A DNA stretch of 64,000 nucleotides. Origin: Umezawaea sp049997955. GTDB taxonomy: Bacteria > Actinomycetota > Actinomycetes > Mycobacteriales > Pseudonocardiaceae. The notes beneath the pieces were generated by a model. The model saw nothing but the letters and a program-made list of their open reading frames with translations, had not been told where the DNA came from and did no database searches. The translations under genes were made by a program, and so were the position numbers. Each line of letters opens with the position of its first letter. Position 1 is the stretch's first letter. Positions 34,703 through 43,188 of this stretch are shown piece by piece. The stretch is from assembly GCA_049997955.1 (NCBI GenBank), contig JAEBDY010000012.1, forward strand, positions 310,001 through 374,000, given 5' to 3'.

Positions 34703-35887
34703 TCAGGTCGCGGTGAAGCGGTGGTGGCCGGTCCAGCCGGGATCACCGGTGGTCGCGAACCGCACCCACGCGCCGTGCACGTCGGCCGTCAGCGACGGAG
34801 GGACCTCCGGTCCCAGCAGACCGCGCGGTCCACGCAGTCCGGGCAGGTGGGTCGTGTCGAACACGAACGGCAGTTCCACGCCGTGGCACGCGCCGTACGG
34901 CCCGTCCCGCCAGTCGAACTCGTAGGTCAGGGCTTTCCCGTGCGCTCCGGCGAGGCGACGCGCGCCCGACTCGAACAGCTCGTCGATCGCCGCCGTGCGG
35001 GACGGGTCCTGGTAGAGCCTCGACTCCTCGGTGTTGGTGCCCACCAGCAGGTCGATGTCGTGCGCCACCTCGTGTCCACCCCGCACGACGCCGAACGGCG
35101 TCGCGGCGGCGCGGCCCACCGGGCGGAGCCGCGCGACGGCGTCGACCAGCGCCGCGTCGGGCACCTCCCCGAAAGCCCTTGGCGCGCGGTCGATCCCCAG
35201 TGCCGCCGCGAGTTCCGCGGCGGTGCGCTCCGCGTCCTCGGGAGCCAGTTCGACCAGTCCTCCGCTCTGGCTGATCGCGCGGCGAAACAGACCGCGCGCG
35301 GCCGGGTCGACGACGAGCGCGCCGACGATCATCGCGCCCGCCGACTGCCCGAACAGCGTGACCCGGTCCGGGTCGCCGCCGAAACCCGCGATGTTGTCGC
35401 GGACCCAGCCCAGCGCGGCGAGCACGTCCAGCGCGCCGCGGTTGTCCGGAGCACCGGGCAGGCTGAGCCACCCCGGCGCGCCCAGCCGGTAGTTGAGCGT
35501 CACCAGGACGATCCCGTCGCGGGTGAAGGCGGACCCGTCGTAGACCGCCGCGCCGCCCGTGCCGGACAGGAACCCGCCGCCGTGCACGAACACCATCACC
35601 GGCGCCTTCCCGGTGGTCGACGGCGTCGACACGGTGACCGCCAGGTAGTCGTCGCCGGTCACCCGGTCGAGGCCCATGAGCGGTCCCATGTCCACCTCCC
35701 CGAACCAGCGGCGGTCGGGCGCCGGGGCGGACGGGCCGGGCGTGCTCACGTCCCGCACCCCCGTCCACGGCGCCGGGGGAGCGGGCGCGGCGAACCGGCC
35801 GGCGCCGATCGGCGGTGCGGCGTAGGGGATGCCGTGGAACACGGTGCCCCGGCTCGACACGACACCGGAGGTGGTGGAGACGTTCAC
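34703..35887 (-). CDS. Type-B carboxylesterase, shorter than the family
   Basis: 394 residues against about 480-520 usual. Oxyanion loop VFVHGGGFLSGTGG, nucleophile elbow FGQSAGAMIVGAL (about residue 169), acid in TNTEESRLY and His in ACHGVELPFVF are all present. Compared with relatives about 60-70 residues seem missing between SRLYQDPS and ARRLAGAHGKAL. The join is in frame, so the protein may still fold. It hydrolyses esters such as p-nitrobenzyl or drug esters. Its GTG lies within the stop of the MBL-fold gene (GTGA), making it translationally coupled to that enzyme. Confidence 0.82.
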   Translation of the reverse strand: MNVSTTSGVVSSRGTVFHGIPYAAPPIGAGRFAAPAPPAPWTGVRDVSTPGPSAPAPDRRWFGEVDMGPLMGLDRVTGDDYLAVTVSTPSTTGKAPVMVFVHGGGFLSGTGGAAVYDGSAFTRDGIVLVTLNYRLGAPGWLSLPGAPDNRGALDVLAALGWVRDNIAGFGGDPDRVTLFGQSAGAMIVGALVVDPAARGLFRRAISQSGGLVELAPEDAERTAAELAAALGIDRAPRAFGEVPDAALVDAVARLRPVGRAAATPFGVVRGGHEVAHDIDLLVGTNTEESRLYQDPSRTAAIDELFESGARRLAGAHGKALTYEFDWRDGPYGACHGVELPFVFDTTHLPGLRGPRGLLGPEVPPSLTADVHGAWVRFATTGDPGWTGHHRFTAT

Positions 35888-36777
35888 GCGAAGGCCGCCC
35901 ACTCCTCGATGGCGAACCCGCCGCCGTTCCGGCGGATCTCGGCCGCGCCCGACCCGGGCAGGTGCGCGGGCAGCACGAGCGCGTTGTGGTCGGCCGCCCA
36001 GCCGAGCACCCGACGGCGCGTGGCCGTGGCCTGCGCCTCGTCCTCGTCGAAGCTGGGACAGCGGTCCGGCTCGGCGAACTGCAGGGGGCTGTGCAGCAGG
36101 TCGCCCACGAACACCGCCCGGTCGGTTCCGGAGGTCAGGGTGATCACCGACGAGCCGGGGGTGTGGCCCGGTGCCGGGTCGATCCGCAGAGCGCCGTCGA
36201 GGACGTGCTCGTCCTCCCAGAGGGTGATCAGCCCCGCCCGGTGCACCGGGGCGACGCTGTCCTCGAACACGTTCTGCATCCTGCGCCCCGACCGGGTCCG
36301 GTGCTCGTTGAGGGGGTTCCAGTAGTCGAAGTCGGCGCGGGACACCAGGTAGCGGGCGTTCGGGAACGTCGGGACCCACTCGGAGCCGTCCAGGTGGGTG
36401 TTCCAGCCGACGTGGTCGCCGTGCAGGTGCGTGCACACGACGACGTCCACGTCCTCGGGCCGCACGCCCGCGCGGGCGAGGTTGCCGAGGAAGTCCGTGT
36501 CCAGGTGCGCGAAGAACGGCATGTACGGCCGTTCCTTGCCGTTGCCGACGCCGGTGTCGACCAGGATCGTCCTCCCCTCGCTGCGCACCAGCCAGGTCTG
36601 CATGACGGCGTGCACCACGTCCTGCCGGGGGTGCCAGAACTCGGGGGCCAGCCAGCTCTCGTGGGCTTCCCAGACCTCTCGCGGGACGTCCGGGAACATG
36701 AACTCGCGGGGCAGTCCGGCGGGCGGCTGCTCGATGACGCGGGTGATCTCGACGTCGCCGAGGGTGATGGTGTCCAT
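35884..36777 (-). CDS. Metallo-beta-lactamase-fold hydrolase
   Basis: 297 residues. Metal motif CTHLHGDHVGWN (about residue 107), later His in DPAPGHTPGSSV, Asp in FVGDLLHSPLQF and C-terminal His in VLPAHLPGS give a full dinuclear Zn site. Length and the ILVDTGVGNGKERP segment match the lactonase/quorum-quenching-like group, but the substrate is open. It is the first gene of a two-gene unit with the carboxylesterase, and divergent from the LAL regulator with a palindrome between. Confidence 0.88.
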   Translation of the reverse strand: MDTITLGDVEITRVIEQPPAGLPREFMFPDVPREVWEAHESWLAPEFWHPRQDVVHAVMQTWLVRSEGRTILVDTGVGNGKERPYMPFFAHLDTDFLGNLARAGVRPEDVDVVVCTHLHGDHVGWNTHLDGSEWVPTFPNARYLVSRADFDYWNPLNEHRTRSGRRMQNVFEDSVAPVHRAGLITLWEDEHVLDGALRIDPAPGHTPGSSVITLTSGTDRAVFVGDLLHSPLQFAEPDRCPSFDEDEAQATATRRRVLGWAADHNALVLPAHLPGSGAAEIRRNGGGFAIEEWAAFA

Positions 36778-36814
36778 GTGGTCGAGTGTCGCCGGCCGGG
36801 CGCGCCGGAGGTAT

Positions 36815-36828
36815 CGGTCACGTGACCG
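36815..36828. promoter_or_regulatory. Palindromic site between MBL-fold and LuxR genes
   Basis: CGGTCACGTGACCG is a perfect 14-bp palindrome, within a wider TATCGG...CCGATA arrangement (36813-36840). It lies in the 73-base divergent promoter region and may bind the adjacent LuxR-type regulator. Confidence 0.55.
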
Positions 36829-36850
36829 CACTCGCCGATACAGTCGGGGT

Positions 36851-39439
36851 GTGCGCGCAGCGGGTCGGGACGTCGAGACCGCCACCGTCCTGGGGCTGAC
36901 CAGCGGGGTCTTGGTCGTCACGGGTGAGCCCGGCGCGGGGAAGAGCACGCTGCTCGACCTCGCGGCCGACACCGCGTCGACAGGGCGCAGGGTGCTGCGG
37001 GTGACCGGGGGGCGCAGCGAGTCGACCCTGCCGTTCTCCGGGCTGCACCAACTGCTCCGGCCGGTGCTGGACGAGGTCGACGGGCTGCCCGAACGGCAGC
37101 GCTCGGCCCTGCTCGGCGCGATCGGCCTCGGCACGGGCGCCCCTGACCGGTTGCTCATCGCCGTCGCGGTCCTCGCGCTGCTGTCCGAGCTGGGCGAACG
37201 CGTTCCCGTGCTGGTCGTGGTGGACGACGTGCGGTGGATCGACGGGGGCTCGCGCGATGTGCTCTCGTTCGTCGCCCGGCGCATCGACGACGAGCCGCTC
37301 GCGCTGCTGGTCGGTGCGCGGGACGAGACCGAGTTCCCCGGCTTTCCGCTGGTCGCGCTGGGTCCGCTCGCCCCGCTCGCGGCGGCGGCCCTGCTCGACG
37401 CCCAGCCGTCACCGCCGACCGGGACGCTCCGCGTCCGGGTGCTGGCGCAGGCCGCGGGCAACCCGCTGGCGCTCGTCGAACTGGCCAGGGCGGGCTGCGC
37501 GGACGACGACATCCTGCCGCTGACCGAGCGGCTCGAACGCGTCTACGCCGCCGACCTCGACCGGCTGCCCGCCGCGACGCGGGAGGCGTTGCTGCTGGTC
37601 GCGGCGGACACGGCCGACCTCATCGCGACCACCCGCGCCGCCGCGCTCGCGCCCGCCGAGGAGGCGGGCCTGGTGCGGCTCACCGGCGGCCGGGTCCGCT
37701 TCCGGCACCCGCTGGTCCGGTCGGCGATCTACCACTCGGCGCCGCTCGCGGCACGCGATCAGGCGCACCGCACGCTCGCCGACCTGCTTGCGGCCGAGCC
37801 CGACCGGAGCGCCTGGCACCTCGCCGCGGCCACCACCGGGCCCGACGAGCACGTGGCCGCGGCCCTGGAGGCCACCGCGGACCGCGCCCGGCGGAGGGGC
37901 GGTCACGCCGCGGCGGCGGGCGCGCTCGAACGGGCGGCCGAGCTGAGTCCGTCGCCGGACGACCGGGCCCGGCGGCTGGTACTCGCCGCGGGCGCCGCGG
38001 TCCACACCGGTCAGGCGCAGTGGGTCGAAGCCCTCGCGACGACGGCGGGCACGCTCACCGACGACCCGTTCCTGCTGGCCACGGCCGCGCTGCGGGTCGG
38101 GCAGGTCCTCACCCTGACCTCGCGGCACGCCGCCGCGATGGCACTGCTGATGCGCGCCGCGGACGAGCCGACCCTGACCGGGCAGGCACTGGCCGCGGCC
38201 GCGGTGACCAGCTTCTACTCCGGTGACGACCACGACCGCGCGCTGGTGCGCGACAGGTCCGACGGCGACCCCTGGACGTCGGCGGTCGTCGACCCGCACG
38301 AGAACCGGGCGGAACTGGCCGCGCGGATCCCCGAACTGGTCGAGCGGGCGGGGGAGGACCACGGCCTGCTCATGACGCTCGGCGCGATGGCGTGGCTGCT
38401 CGACGAGACGGCGCTCGCCGTGCGGATCTTCGACGACGCGCTGCACCGCTGGCGCGCCGCCGGTCGGATCCCCACCGGCCTCGGCTGCTCGGCGGGCTGG
38501 GCCTACCTCGACCACGGCCAGTGGGCGCAGGCGCGCCTCGCCGCCGCGGGCGCGGCCGCGCTGTCCGCCGACGCGAACCTCCCGCACCTCACCGCGGCGA
38601 CCCTGACGCTGGAGGCGACCGCCGTCGTCCTCTCCGGCGACACCGCGACGGCCCGCGACCTGGCGGGCCGGGCCCTCGCCACGATCGACCCGTCGACCAG
38701 CAGGGCCGTCGGCGCGCGAGCGCGGTGGGCCCTCGGCATGGCGGCCGTCGCCGACGGCGACCACGTGACGGCGTACGAGCAGTTCCGGCTGCTGTTCACC
38801 GCCGACGGCGAGCCGGTCCACCACCACTTCTCCTTCGTGGCGCTGGCCGAGCTGACGGCCGCCGCGGTGCGCACCGGCCACGACGCCGACGCCGCCGAGA
38901 TCCTCCACCGCGCCGAGAAGCGCTTGGCGGGCAACACCTCCGCGCGGACGCACGCCCTGCTGCACCGCAGCCGCGCGCTGCTGGAACCCGACGACGCCGA
39001 GACCCACTTCCGGGAGGCGCTCGGCGACCCGCTCGGCGAGCAGTGGCCGTTCGAACGAGCCCAGGTGCTCCTCGACTACGGGGAATGGCTGCGCCGCCGC
39101 CGTCGGATCACCGAGGCCCGACCGCGGCTGACCGCGGCCAACGAGGTCTTCCGCCGCCTCGGCGCGCGGCCGTGGCTGGACCGCGCCCAGGGTGAACTGC
39201 GAGCGGCGGGCATCGACTCCGAGCCCGCGGCGCCGGACGCGCTGACCGCGCTCACCCCGCAACAGCAGCAGATCATCCGGCTCGCGGCCCGCGGACTGAC
39301 CAACCGGGAGATCGGCGAACGGCTGTTCCTGTCCCCGCGCACGGTCGGCTCGCACCTGTACCGGAGCTTCCCGAAGCTGGGCATCACCGGTCGCGCCCAA
39401 CTCCGGGACATCGTCGACGCCGCGGCGACCACCGGCTGA
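36851..39439 (+). CDS. LAL-family LuxR regulator (large ATP-binding)
   Basis: 862 residues. N-terminal AAA-like ATPase with Walker A VTGEPGAGKSTLLDLA (about 24) and Walker B VLVVVDDVRWID (about 122). A long helical TPR-like middle region leads to a C-terminal LuxR HTH (LTPQQQQIIRLAARGL, then NREIGERLFLSPRTVGSH, about 800-855). GTG 36851 is only 20 residues before the P-loop, so the start is reasonable. LAL regulators such as MalT and PikD bind an inducer plus ATP. The likely targets are the divergent MBL-fold/esterase pair, whose enzymes could destroy the inducer. Confidence 0.9.
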   Translation: MRAAGRDVETATVLGLTSGVLVVTGEPGAGKSTLLDLAADTASTGRRVLRVTGGRSESTLPFSGLHQLLRPVLDEVDGLPERQRSALLGAIGLGTGAPDRLLIAVAVLALLSELGERVPVLVVVDDVRWIDGGSRDVLSFVARRIDDEPLALLVGARDETEFPGFPLVALGPLAPLAAAALLDAQPSPPTGTLRVRVLAQAAGNPLALVELARAGCADDDILPLTERLERVYAADLDRLPAATREALLLVAADTADLIATTRAAALAPAEEAGLVRLTGGRVRFRHPLVRSAIYHSAPLAARDQAHRTLADLLAAEPDRSAWHLAAATTGPDEHVAAALEATADRARRRGGHAAAAGALERAAELSPSPDDRARRLVLAAGAAVHTGQAQWVEALATTAGTLTDDPFLLATAALRVGQVLTLTSRHAAAMALLMRAADEPTLTGQALAAAAVTSFYSGDDHDRALVRDRSDGDPWTSAVVDPHENRAELAARIPELVERAGEDHGLLMTLGAMAWLLDETALAVRIFDDALHRWRAAGRIPTGLGCSAGWAYLDHGQWAQARLAAAGAAALSADANLPHLTAATLTLEATAVVLSGDTATARDLAGRALATIDPSTSRAVGARARWALGMAAVADGDHVTAYEQFRLLFTADGEPVHHHFSFVALAELTAAAVRTGHDADAAEILHRAEKRLAGNTSARTHALLHRSRALLEPDDAETHFREALGDPLGEQWPFERAQVLLDYGEWLRRRRRITEARPRLTAANEVFRRLGARPWLDRAQGELRAAGIDSEPAAPDALTALTPQQQQIIRLAARGLTNREIGERLFLSPRTVGSHLYRSFPKLGITGRAQLRDIVDAAATTG

Positions 39440-39548
39440 GGCCGGACCATCCACTTCGAACACCTGCGCCTGCCTTGCCCGACAACGGTTCCGCCCGATC
39501 GCCGAGCTGTCCGCGTGACGGCCGACCGCCGCGTGCCGTCCTCGACGG

Positions 39549-39965
39549 CTAGTGCACGCGAGGGGCGCTGAGCGCGTCCTCGACCGACGAGTGCATGGTG
39601 AAGAGCTGGTCGAGCTGGGCCGAGGAGATCGAGCGCAGCACGGCGCGCGACGAGACGACCAGGCTCATCGGCGTCCCGTTGGCGGCGCCCGCCTGGTGGT
39701 TGGCCACGAGCACGGACAGGCCGACCGAGGCGAGAAACTTCACGTCGGCGAAGTCGACGACGACGGTGGGGCGCTGCTCGGCGGGCGCCGCGGAAGCCGT
39801 GGCGAACACGCCGGTCAGGTGCTCGCTCAGCGCCGGGGCCGTGTTCATGTCGATCTCGCCCATCACGTGCACGACCAGCGCGGACCCGCGGTCCTCGGTC
39901 ACGAGCCGGAGGGGGGTGCCGTGTTCGGGACCGGAACCGGCGTCCTGCGTGGAGTTGCGTGGCAT
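39549..39965 (-). CDS. STAS-domain anti-sigma-factor antagonist
   Basis: 138 residues. STAS domain from about 24 to 128: ALVVHVMGEIDMNTAPALSE and VVVDFADVKFLASVGLSVLV. The phosphorylation motif, DSSG in SpoIIAA, reads ASVG, keeping one Ser. It would bind an anti-sigma kinase and free an alternative sigma factor when dephosphorylated. The candidate kinase is encoded divergently 181 bases away. The N-terminal 20 residues are disordered. Confidence 0.88.
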   Translation of the reverse strand: MPRNSTQDAGSGPEHGTPLRLVTEDRGSALVVHVMGEIDMNTAPALSEHLTGVFATASAAPAEQRPTVVVDFADVKFLASVGLSVLVANHQAGAANGTPMSLVVSSRAVLRSISSAQLDQLFTMHSSVEDALSAPRVH

Positions 39966-40057
39966 CGGAGTCCTCGTCTCGTGGGCGAACCCAGTCTAGG
40001 GGGCGACGACCGGCACGGGGGCGTGGCCTTGGCGGGCGCGCCGTCCTAGAGTCTGAC

Positions 40058-40083
40058 GTGTGGTGGGCCATTCGCTCGGGTAG
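40058..40083 (+). promoter_or_regulatory. SigB/SigF-like promoter
   Basis: GTGT (40058-40061), 16-base spacer, GGGTAG (40078-40083), about 63 bases before the anti-sigma kinase start. The consensus for SigF/SigB factors is GTTT-N14-17-GGGTA, so there is one mismatch in the -35. Confidence 0.45.
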
Positions 40084-40145
40084 CCCGCACTCGTTGACCA
40101 CCGCCGTCGTCGAACCGACCGCGGTAGCACCAGCCGAGGAGTCAG

Positions 40146-40550
40146 GTGAGCACGCCGAGGACCCGTCCGCACCACGAGTTCCGTCTCGACGACCACGAGA
40201 CGCCGCCGCTGTCGCAGGTGCGGGCGTGGATCAGGAAGGTCCTGGACGGCCTCGACCCCGATTTCGTCGCGGACACCGAGTTGATCGCCACCGAACTCGC
40301 CGCCAACGCCTTCGAGCACGCGCGGGGCCCCCGTGCGATCCGCCTGGACCACCGGAGCGCGACCGGGATCGTGCGGGTGGAGGTCGACGACGCCGCACCG
40401 GACGTGCTCCCCAAGCCGGGGACGTCGACGCTGGGCGAGTTCCGCGGACGCGGCCTGGTGCTGGTCAAGTCGCTGGGCGCGGTCTGGGGAGTCGACCGAT
40501 ACGCCGACCGCAAGACCGTGTGGGCGGAGATCCCGGTCCCGAACGGCTGA
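40146..40550 (+). CDS. Anti-sigma-factor kinase (RsbW/SpoIIAB-like HATPase)
   Basis: 134 residues, a single GHKL ATPase domain. N-box LIATELAANAFEHA (about 42-55), G1-like VEVDDAAPDVLP and G2 GRGLVLVKSLGAVWGV. Such proteins sequester a sigma factor or phosphorylate a STAS antagonist; the divergent STAS gene is the obvious partner. No sigma-factor gene lies in the window. A GTG start with GAGGAGTCAG upstream. The Asp23 cluster follows 128 bases on. Confidence 0.87.
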   Translation: MSTPRTRPHHEFRLDDHETPPLSQVRAWIRKVLDGLDPDFVADTELIATELAANAFEHARGPRAIRLDHRSATGIVRVEVDDAAPDVLPKPGTSTLGEFRGRGLVLVKSLGAVWGVDRYADRKTVWAEIPVPNG

Positions 40551-40678
40551 CCCGAACGGGGGAGACGCGAGACACACACGATCGGGTCGTGACGATTGGT
40601 CCCGCCGCCGTGTCTGGAGAGAGTGGAAGCAATGCGGCTTCCACCGCAGACCAGCAGACGCGGACCAGAGGAGAAGTC

Positions 40679-41152
40679 ATGACGAACGCGATCCCCACCG
40701 CTCCCACCCGCCCCGCGGCAGGCCGTGAGGTGGCGAAGACCAGCGCCGGGGCGTCGGCCCCCACGCACGGCTCCACCACCATCGCCGACGTCGTGGTGCA
40801 GAAGATCGCGGGCCTGGCGACCCGGGAGATCTCCGGCGTCCACGCGCTGGGCGGCGGAGCGGCGCGGGCGTTCAGCGCGATCCGCGAGCGCATCCCCGGC
40901 GCGTCGTCCAGCGCGGGCCAGGGCGTGTCGGTCGAGGTCGGCGAGAAGCAGGCGGCGGTCGACCTCCAGATCCTCGTGGAGTACGGCGTGTCCATCGCCG
41001 ACCTGTCCACCGCGGTGCGGCGCAACGTGATCACCTCCGTCGAGCGGATGACCGGCCTGGAGGTCGTCGAGGTCAACATCAACGTCACCGACGTGCACAT
41101 CCCCAGCGACGACGAGGGCGACGACACCCCTGACACGGGCCGCGTGCTGTGA
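40679..41152 (+). CDS. Asp23/Gls24-family envelope stress protein
   Basis: 157 residues. Asp23 domain (about 32-140): IADVVVQKIAGLATREISGV, VSVEVGEKQAAVDLQILVEY and RNVITSVERMTGLEVVEVNI. The acidic tail ends DDEGDDTPDTG. In Gram-positives Asp23 proteins coat the inner membrane through the AmaP anchor, encoded as the last gene of this cluster. ATG with AGAGGAGAAG upstream. It begins a tight six-gene operon; the next GTG overlaps its stop. Confidence 0.9.
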   Translation: MTNAIPTAPTRPAAGREVAKTSAGASAPTHGSTTIADVVVQKIAGLATREISGVHALGGGAARAFSAIRERIPGASSSAGQGVSVEVGEKQAAVDLQILVEYGVSIADLSTAVRRNVITSVERMTGLEVVEVNINVTDVHIPSDDEGDDTPDTGRVL

Positions 41153-41481
41153 CCGACGGCGTCGAGGTCGACGCCGACCGCATCGCCGCCGCTGTGCTGG
41201 TGAGTCCGCACGTCGCGGCCCTGCACAGCGGTCGGTTCGGCGAGATCGCCACCTACCTGCCAGGCAGGCGGATCGCGGGCGTCAGGATCCGCCCCGACGG
41301 GATCACCATCGGCGTCACCGGGCGCTATCCGGCCACCACGGCGGAGATCGCCGCCGCCGTCCGGGCCGCGTTGGGCCCGGTCGACCGGCCGGTGCACGTC
41401 CGCATCGGCGACCTCGCGTTGACACCCGACCTCGTGGCGACGCCCGACTTGGTGTCGATGCCCGACCTCGCCCTCCGCTGA
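41149..41481 (+). CDS. Small Asp23-cluster protein
   Basis: 110 residues. VDADRIAAAVLVSPHVAALHSGRFGEIATYLPG and VRIRPDGITIGVTGRYP resemble the N-terminal half of an Asp23 domain, without the C-terminal part. The C-terminus carries a short PDLVATPDLVSMPDL repeat. GTGA overlap with the Asp23 gene ahead implies coupled translation. It probably takes part in the same membrane-associated layer. Confidence 0.75.
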   Translation: MTDGVEVDADRIAAAVLVSPHVAALHSGRFGEIATYLPGRRIAGVRIRPDGITIGVTGRYPATTAEIAAAVRAALGPVDRPVHVRIGDLALTPDLVATPDLVSMPDLALR

Positions 41482-41506
41482 CCGATCGGCCCAGCAAGGA
41501 GAAACC

Positions 41507-41683
41507 ATGACCCCCACCCAACTCGGTCTGCTGACCGGGATCGTCCTCGGTTCGGCGGCCGCCTTCGGCGGGTTCGGCGCCTTCCTGGTCGTGCTCCTGT
41601 TCGGTGCGGTCGGGCTGCTCGTCGGCCGCGTGCTCGAAGGCAAGCTCGACCTGTCCCAGCTCTCCGGCCGCGACAGGGGCTGA
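41507..41683 (+). CDS. 58-residue membrane protein of the Asp23 cluster
   Basis: ATG with AAGGAG 6 bases upstream; the product is MTPTQLGLLTGIVLGSAAAF plus a second hydrophobic stretch (GAFLVVLLFGAVGLLVGRVL) and a charged tail (EGKLDLSQLSGRDRG). Two hydrophobic segments, with Gly-rich packing, like the DUF2273 proteins that accompany Asp23/AmaP in Firmicutes. Spacing to both neighbours is short (25 and 5 bases), supporting the gene. Confidence 0.78.
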   Translation: MTPTQLGLLTGIVLGSAAAFGGFGAFLVVLLFGAVGLLVGRVLEGKLDLSQLSGRDRG

Positions 41684-41688
41684 CCACC

Positions 41689-42084
41689 ATGACCACGACC
41701 CTGACCGCCGCCCCGTCGGCCGCCCCGGACACCGACCGGGGCAGCCTCACGATCTCCGAGCGCGCCGTCGAGCGGATCGCCGTCGCCGCGCTCGCCGAGG
41801 TCGACGCGGTCGGCGGATCGGTCACGCGGATGCTCGGCGTGGCCGTCGGCCGCGAAGGCGCGGACCACACCGCCAAGGTCACCGCGACGGTCGACGGCGG
41901 CACCGCCTCCCTGGCCGTCCGGCTGTCCGTGACCTACCCGACACCGGTCGCGCGGACCACCGAAGCGGCCCGCGCGCACGTGATCCAGCGCGTCGAGGAG
42001 CTGACCGGGTTCACCGTGGCGCGCGTGGACATCACCGTCACCGCCCTGCACGGCAGCGCTCCCGACACCAGGAGGGTCCAGTGA
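41689..42084 (+). CDS. Second Asp23/Gls24-family protein
   Basis: 131 residues. Asp23 domain from about residue 18: LTISERAVERIAVAALAEVD, GGTASLAVRLSVTYPTPV, and VIQRVEELTGFTVARVDITV. It is a paralogue of the first gene of the cluster and may form mixed filaments. Its stop overlaps the GTG of the next gene. Confidence 0.88.
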   Translation: MTTTLTAAPSAAPDTDRGSLTISERAVERIAVAALAEVDAVGGSVTRMLGVAVGREGADHTAKVTATVDGGTASLAVRLSVTYPTPVARTTEAARAHVIQRVEELTGFTVARVDITVTALHGSAPDTRRVQ

Positions 42085-42617
42085 AACGCCTGCCCCGCCG
42101 CAGCGCTCCCGCCGTCCTCACCGCCGTCGTCCTGCTCGCGGTCTGCGTGCTGGTCGCCACGGTCGCGATCCAGACGATCCTCGGGCACACCCCGTGGGTC
42201 GACTACCGCACGGCGGCCGACGCGCTGAACGCCACCCGCTGGAACGACCTCGTCCCCGTGATCGTGGGCGGTGCGGCGGCCGTGCTCGGGCTCGTCCTGC
42301 TGCTGGCCGCGTTCCTGCCGGGCAAACCCACCGTCCTGCCGTTGCGGGACGACGAGACCTCGATCGAGTCCGGGGCGTCGAGGCGCAGCTACCGCAGCAC
42401 GCTGCGGACGGCCGCGACCGGTGTCGACGGCGTCAGCGGAGCCGCGCTGTCGGTGGGGCGCCGCAAGGTCGCCGCCGTCGTGCGCACCGACCGGACGAAC
42501 ACCGACGGGCTCGCCGACGCGGTGCGCGCCTCCCTCGAGCATCGGCTCGACCAGATCGCCCCGGCGGGCCGTCCCGAACTCAAGGTCAAGATCAAGTCGG
42601 CCAGGAGCGCGTCATGA
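42081..42617 (+). CDS. DUF6286-type membrane protein of the Asp23 cluster
   Basis: 178 residues. A basic start (KRLPRRSAP), membrane helix at about 10-30, an external loop (HTPWVDYRTAADALNATRW), a second helix at about 58-80, and a cytoplasmic tail (RRSYRSTLRTAATGVDGVSG onward) with the beta-alpha look of an Asp23-like fold. GTG lies in the stop of the previous gene, and its stop overlaps the next ATG. It probably anchors or regulates the Asp23 layer. Confidence 0.75.
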   Translation: MKRLPRRSAPAVLTAVVLLAVCVLVATVAIQTILGHTPWVDYRTAADALNATRWNDLVPVIVGGAAAVLGLVLLLAAFLPGKPTVLPLRDDETSIESGASRRSYRSTLRTAATGVDGVSGAALSVGRRKVAAVVRTDRTNTDGLADAVRASLEHRLDQIAPAGRPELKVKIKSARSAS

Positions 42618-43186
42618 CCAACCTCAACCGCCCCGCCCGCCTCAACCGCGGCCTGCTCGGCCTGGTGGGCGTCGTGCTGCTGGTGGCCGGGGCCTTCACG
42701 GTCGCGACTCACTTCGGCCTGCTGACCGTCTTCCCACGGGACGCGCCACTGGTGCCCGAGATGGCCGACCCGCCCACCTGGGCCTTCTACGTCGCCGCGA
42801 CGGTCGCGATCGTGCTGGGACTGCTGTGCCTGGGCTGGCTCCTCGCCCAACTGGCCCGCACCCCGAAGACCCACACCTGGCGCTTCGAGCAGAACCCCGC
42901 CCAGGGCCGCACGGAACTCGCCGCGGGCACCGCGATCGCCCCGTTCATCGAGGAGGTCACGGCCTATCCGGGCGTGCACGCGGTCCGCGCGACCCTGGCA
43001 GGCCGCCGGGAGACACCCGCGCTGGCGATGGTGGTCAGCGCCGACCAGGACAGCGACCTGGCCGACATCCGCCACCGGATCGACACGATCGGCCTCCCGC
43101 GCCTGCGCCAGGCCCTCGACCTGGACGCGGTGCCGGTGACCATCGAGTTCAGGTTCGCCAACACCACCGGGGCACGCGCCCTCTAG
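42614..43186 (+). CDS. amaP: AmaP-like alkaline-shock membrane anchor
   Basis: 190 residues. Two membrane helices (about 12-34 and 57-80) enclose a short external loop (FPRDAPLVPEMADPP). The cytoplasmic domain (PFIEEVTAYPGVHAVRATLAG, then LRQALDLDAVPVTIEFRF) matches AmaP, which binds Asp23. It ends the operon; three bases after its TAG an IS5-type element begins, so any genes that once followed have been cut off. Confidence 0.78.
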   Translation: MTNLNRPARLNRGLLGLVGVVLLVAGAFTVATHFGLLTVFPRDAPLVPEMADPPTWAFYVAATVAIVLGLLCLGWLLAQLARTPKTHTWRFEQNPAQGRTELAAGTAIAPFIEEVTAYPGVHAVRATLAGRRETPALAMVVSADQDSDLADIRHRIDTIGLPRLRQALDLDAVPVTIEFRFANTTGARAL

Positions 43187-43188
43187 GG

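Noticed and set aside
36398..36850. N-terminal extension of the LAL regulator over the MBL-fold gene
   Set aside because: The frame is open by chance; the extension lacks motifs and covers the divergent promoter and the start of the MBL-fold gene. GTG 36851 fits the family.
41149..41481. Full Asp23 paralogue
   Set aside because: Only the first half of the domain can be matched, so it is described as a partial relative.
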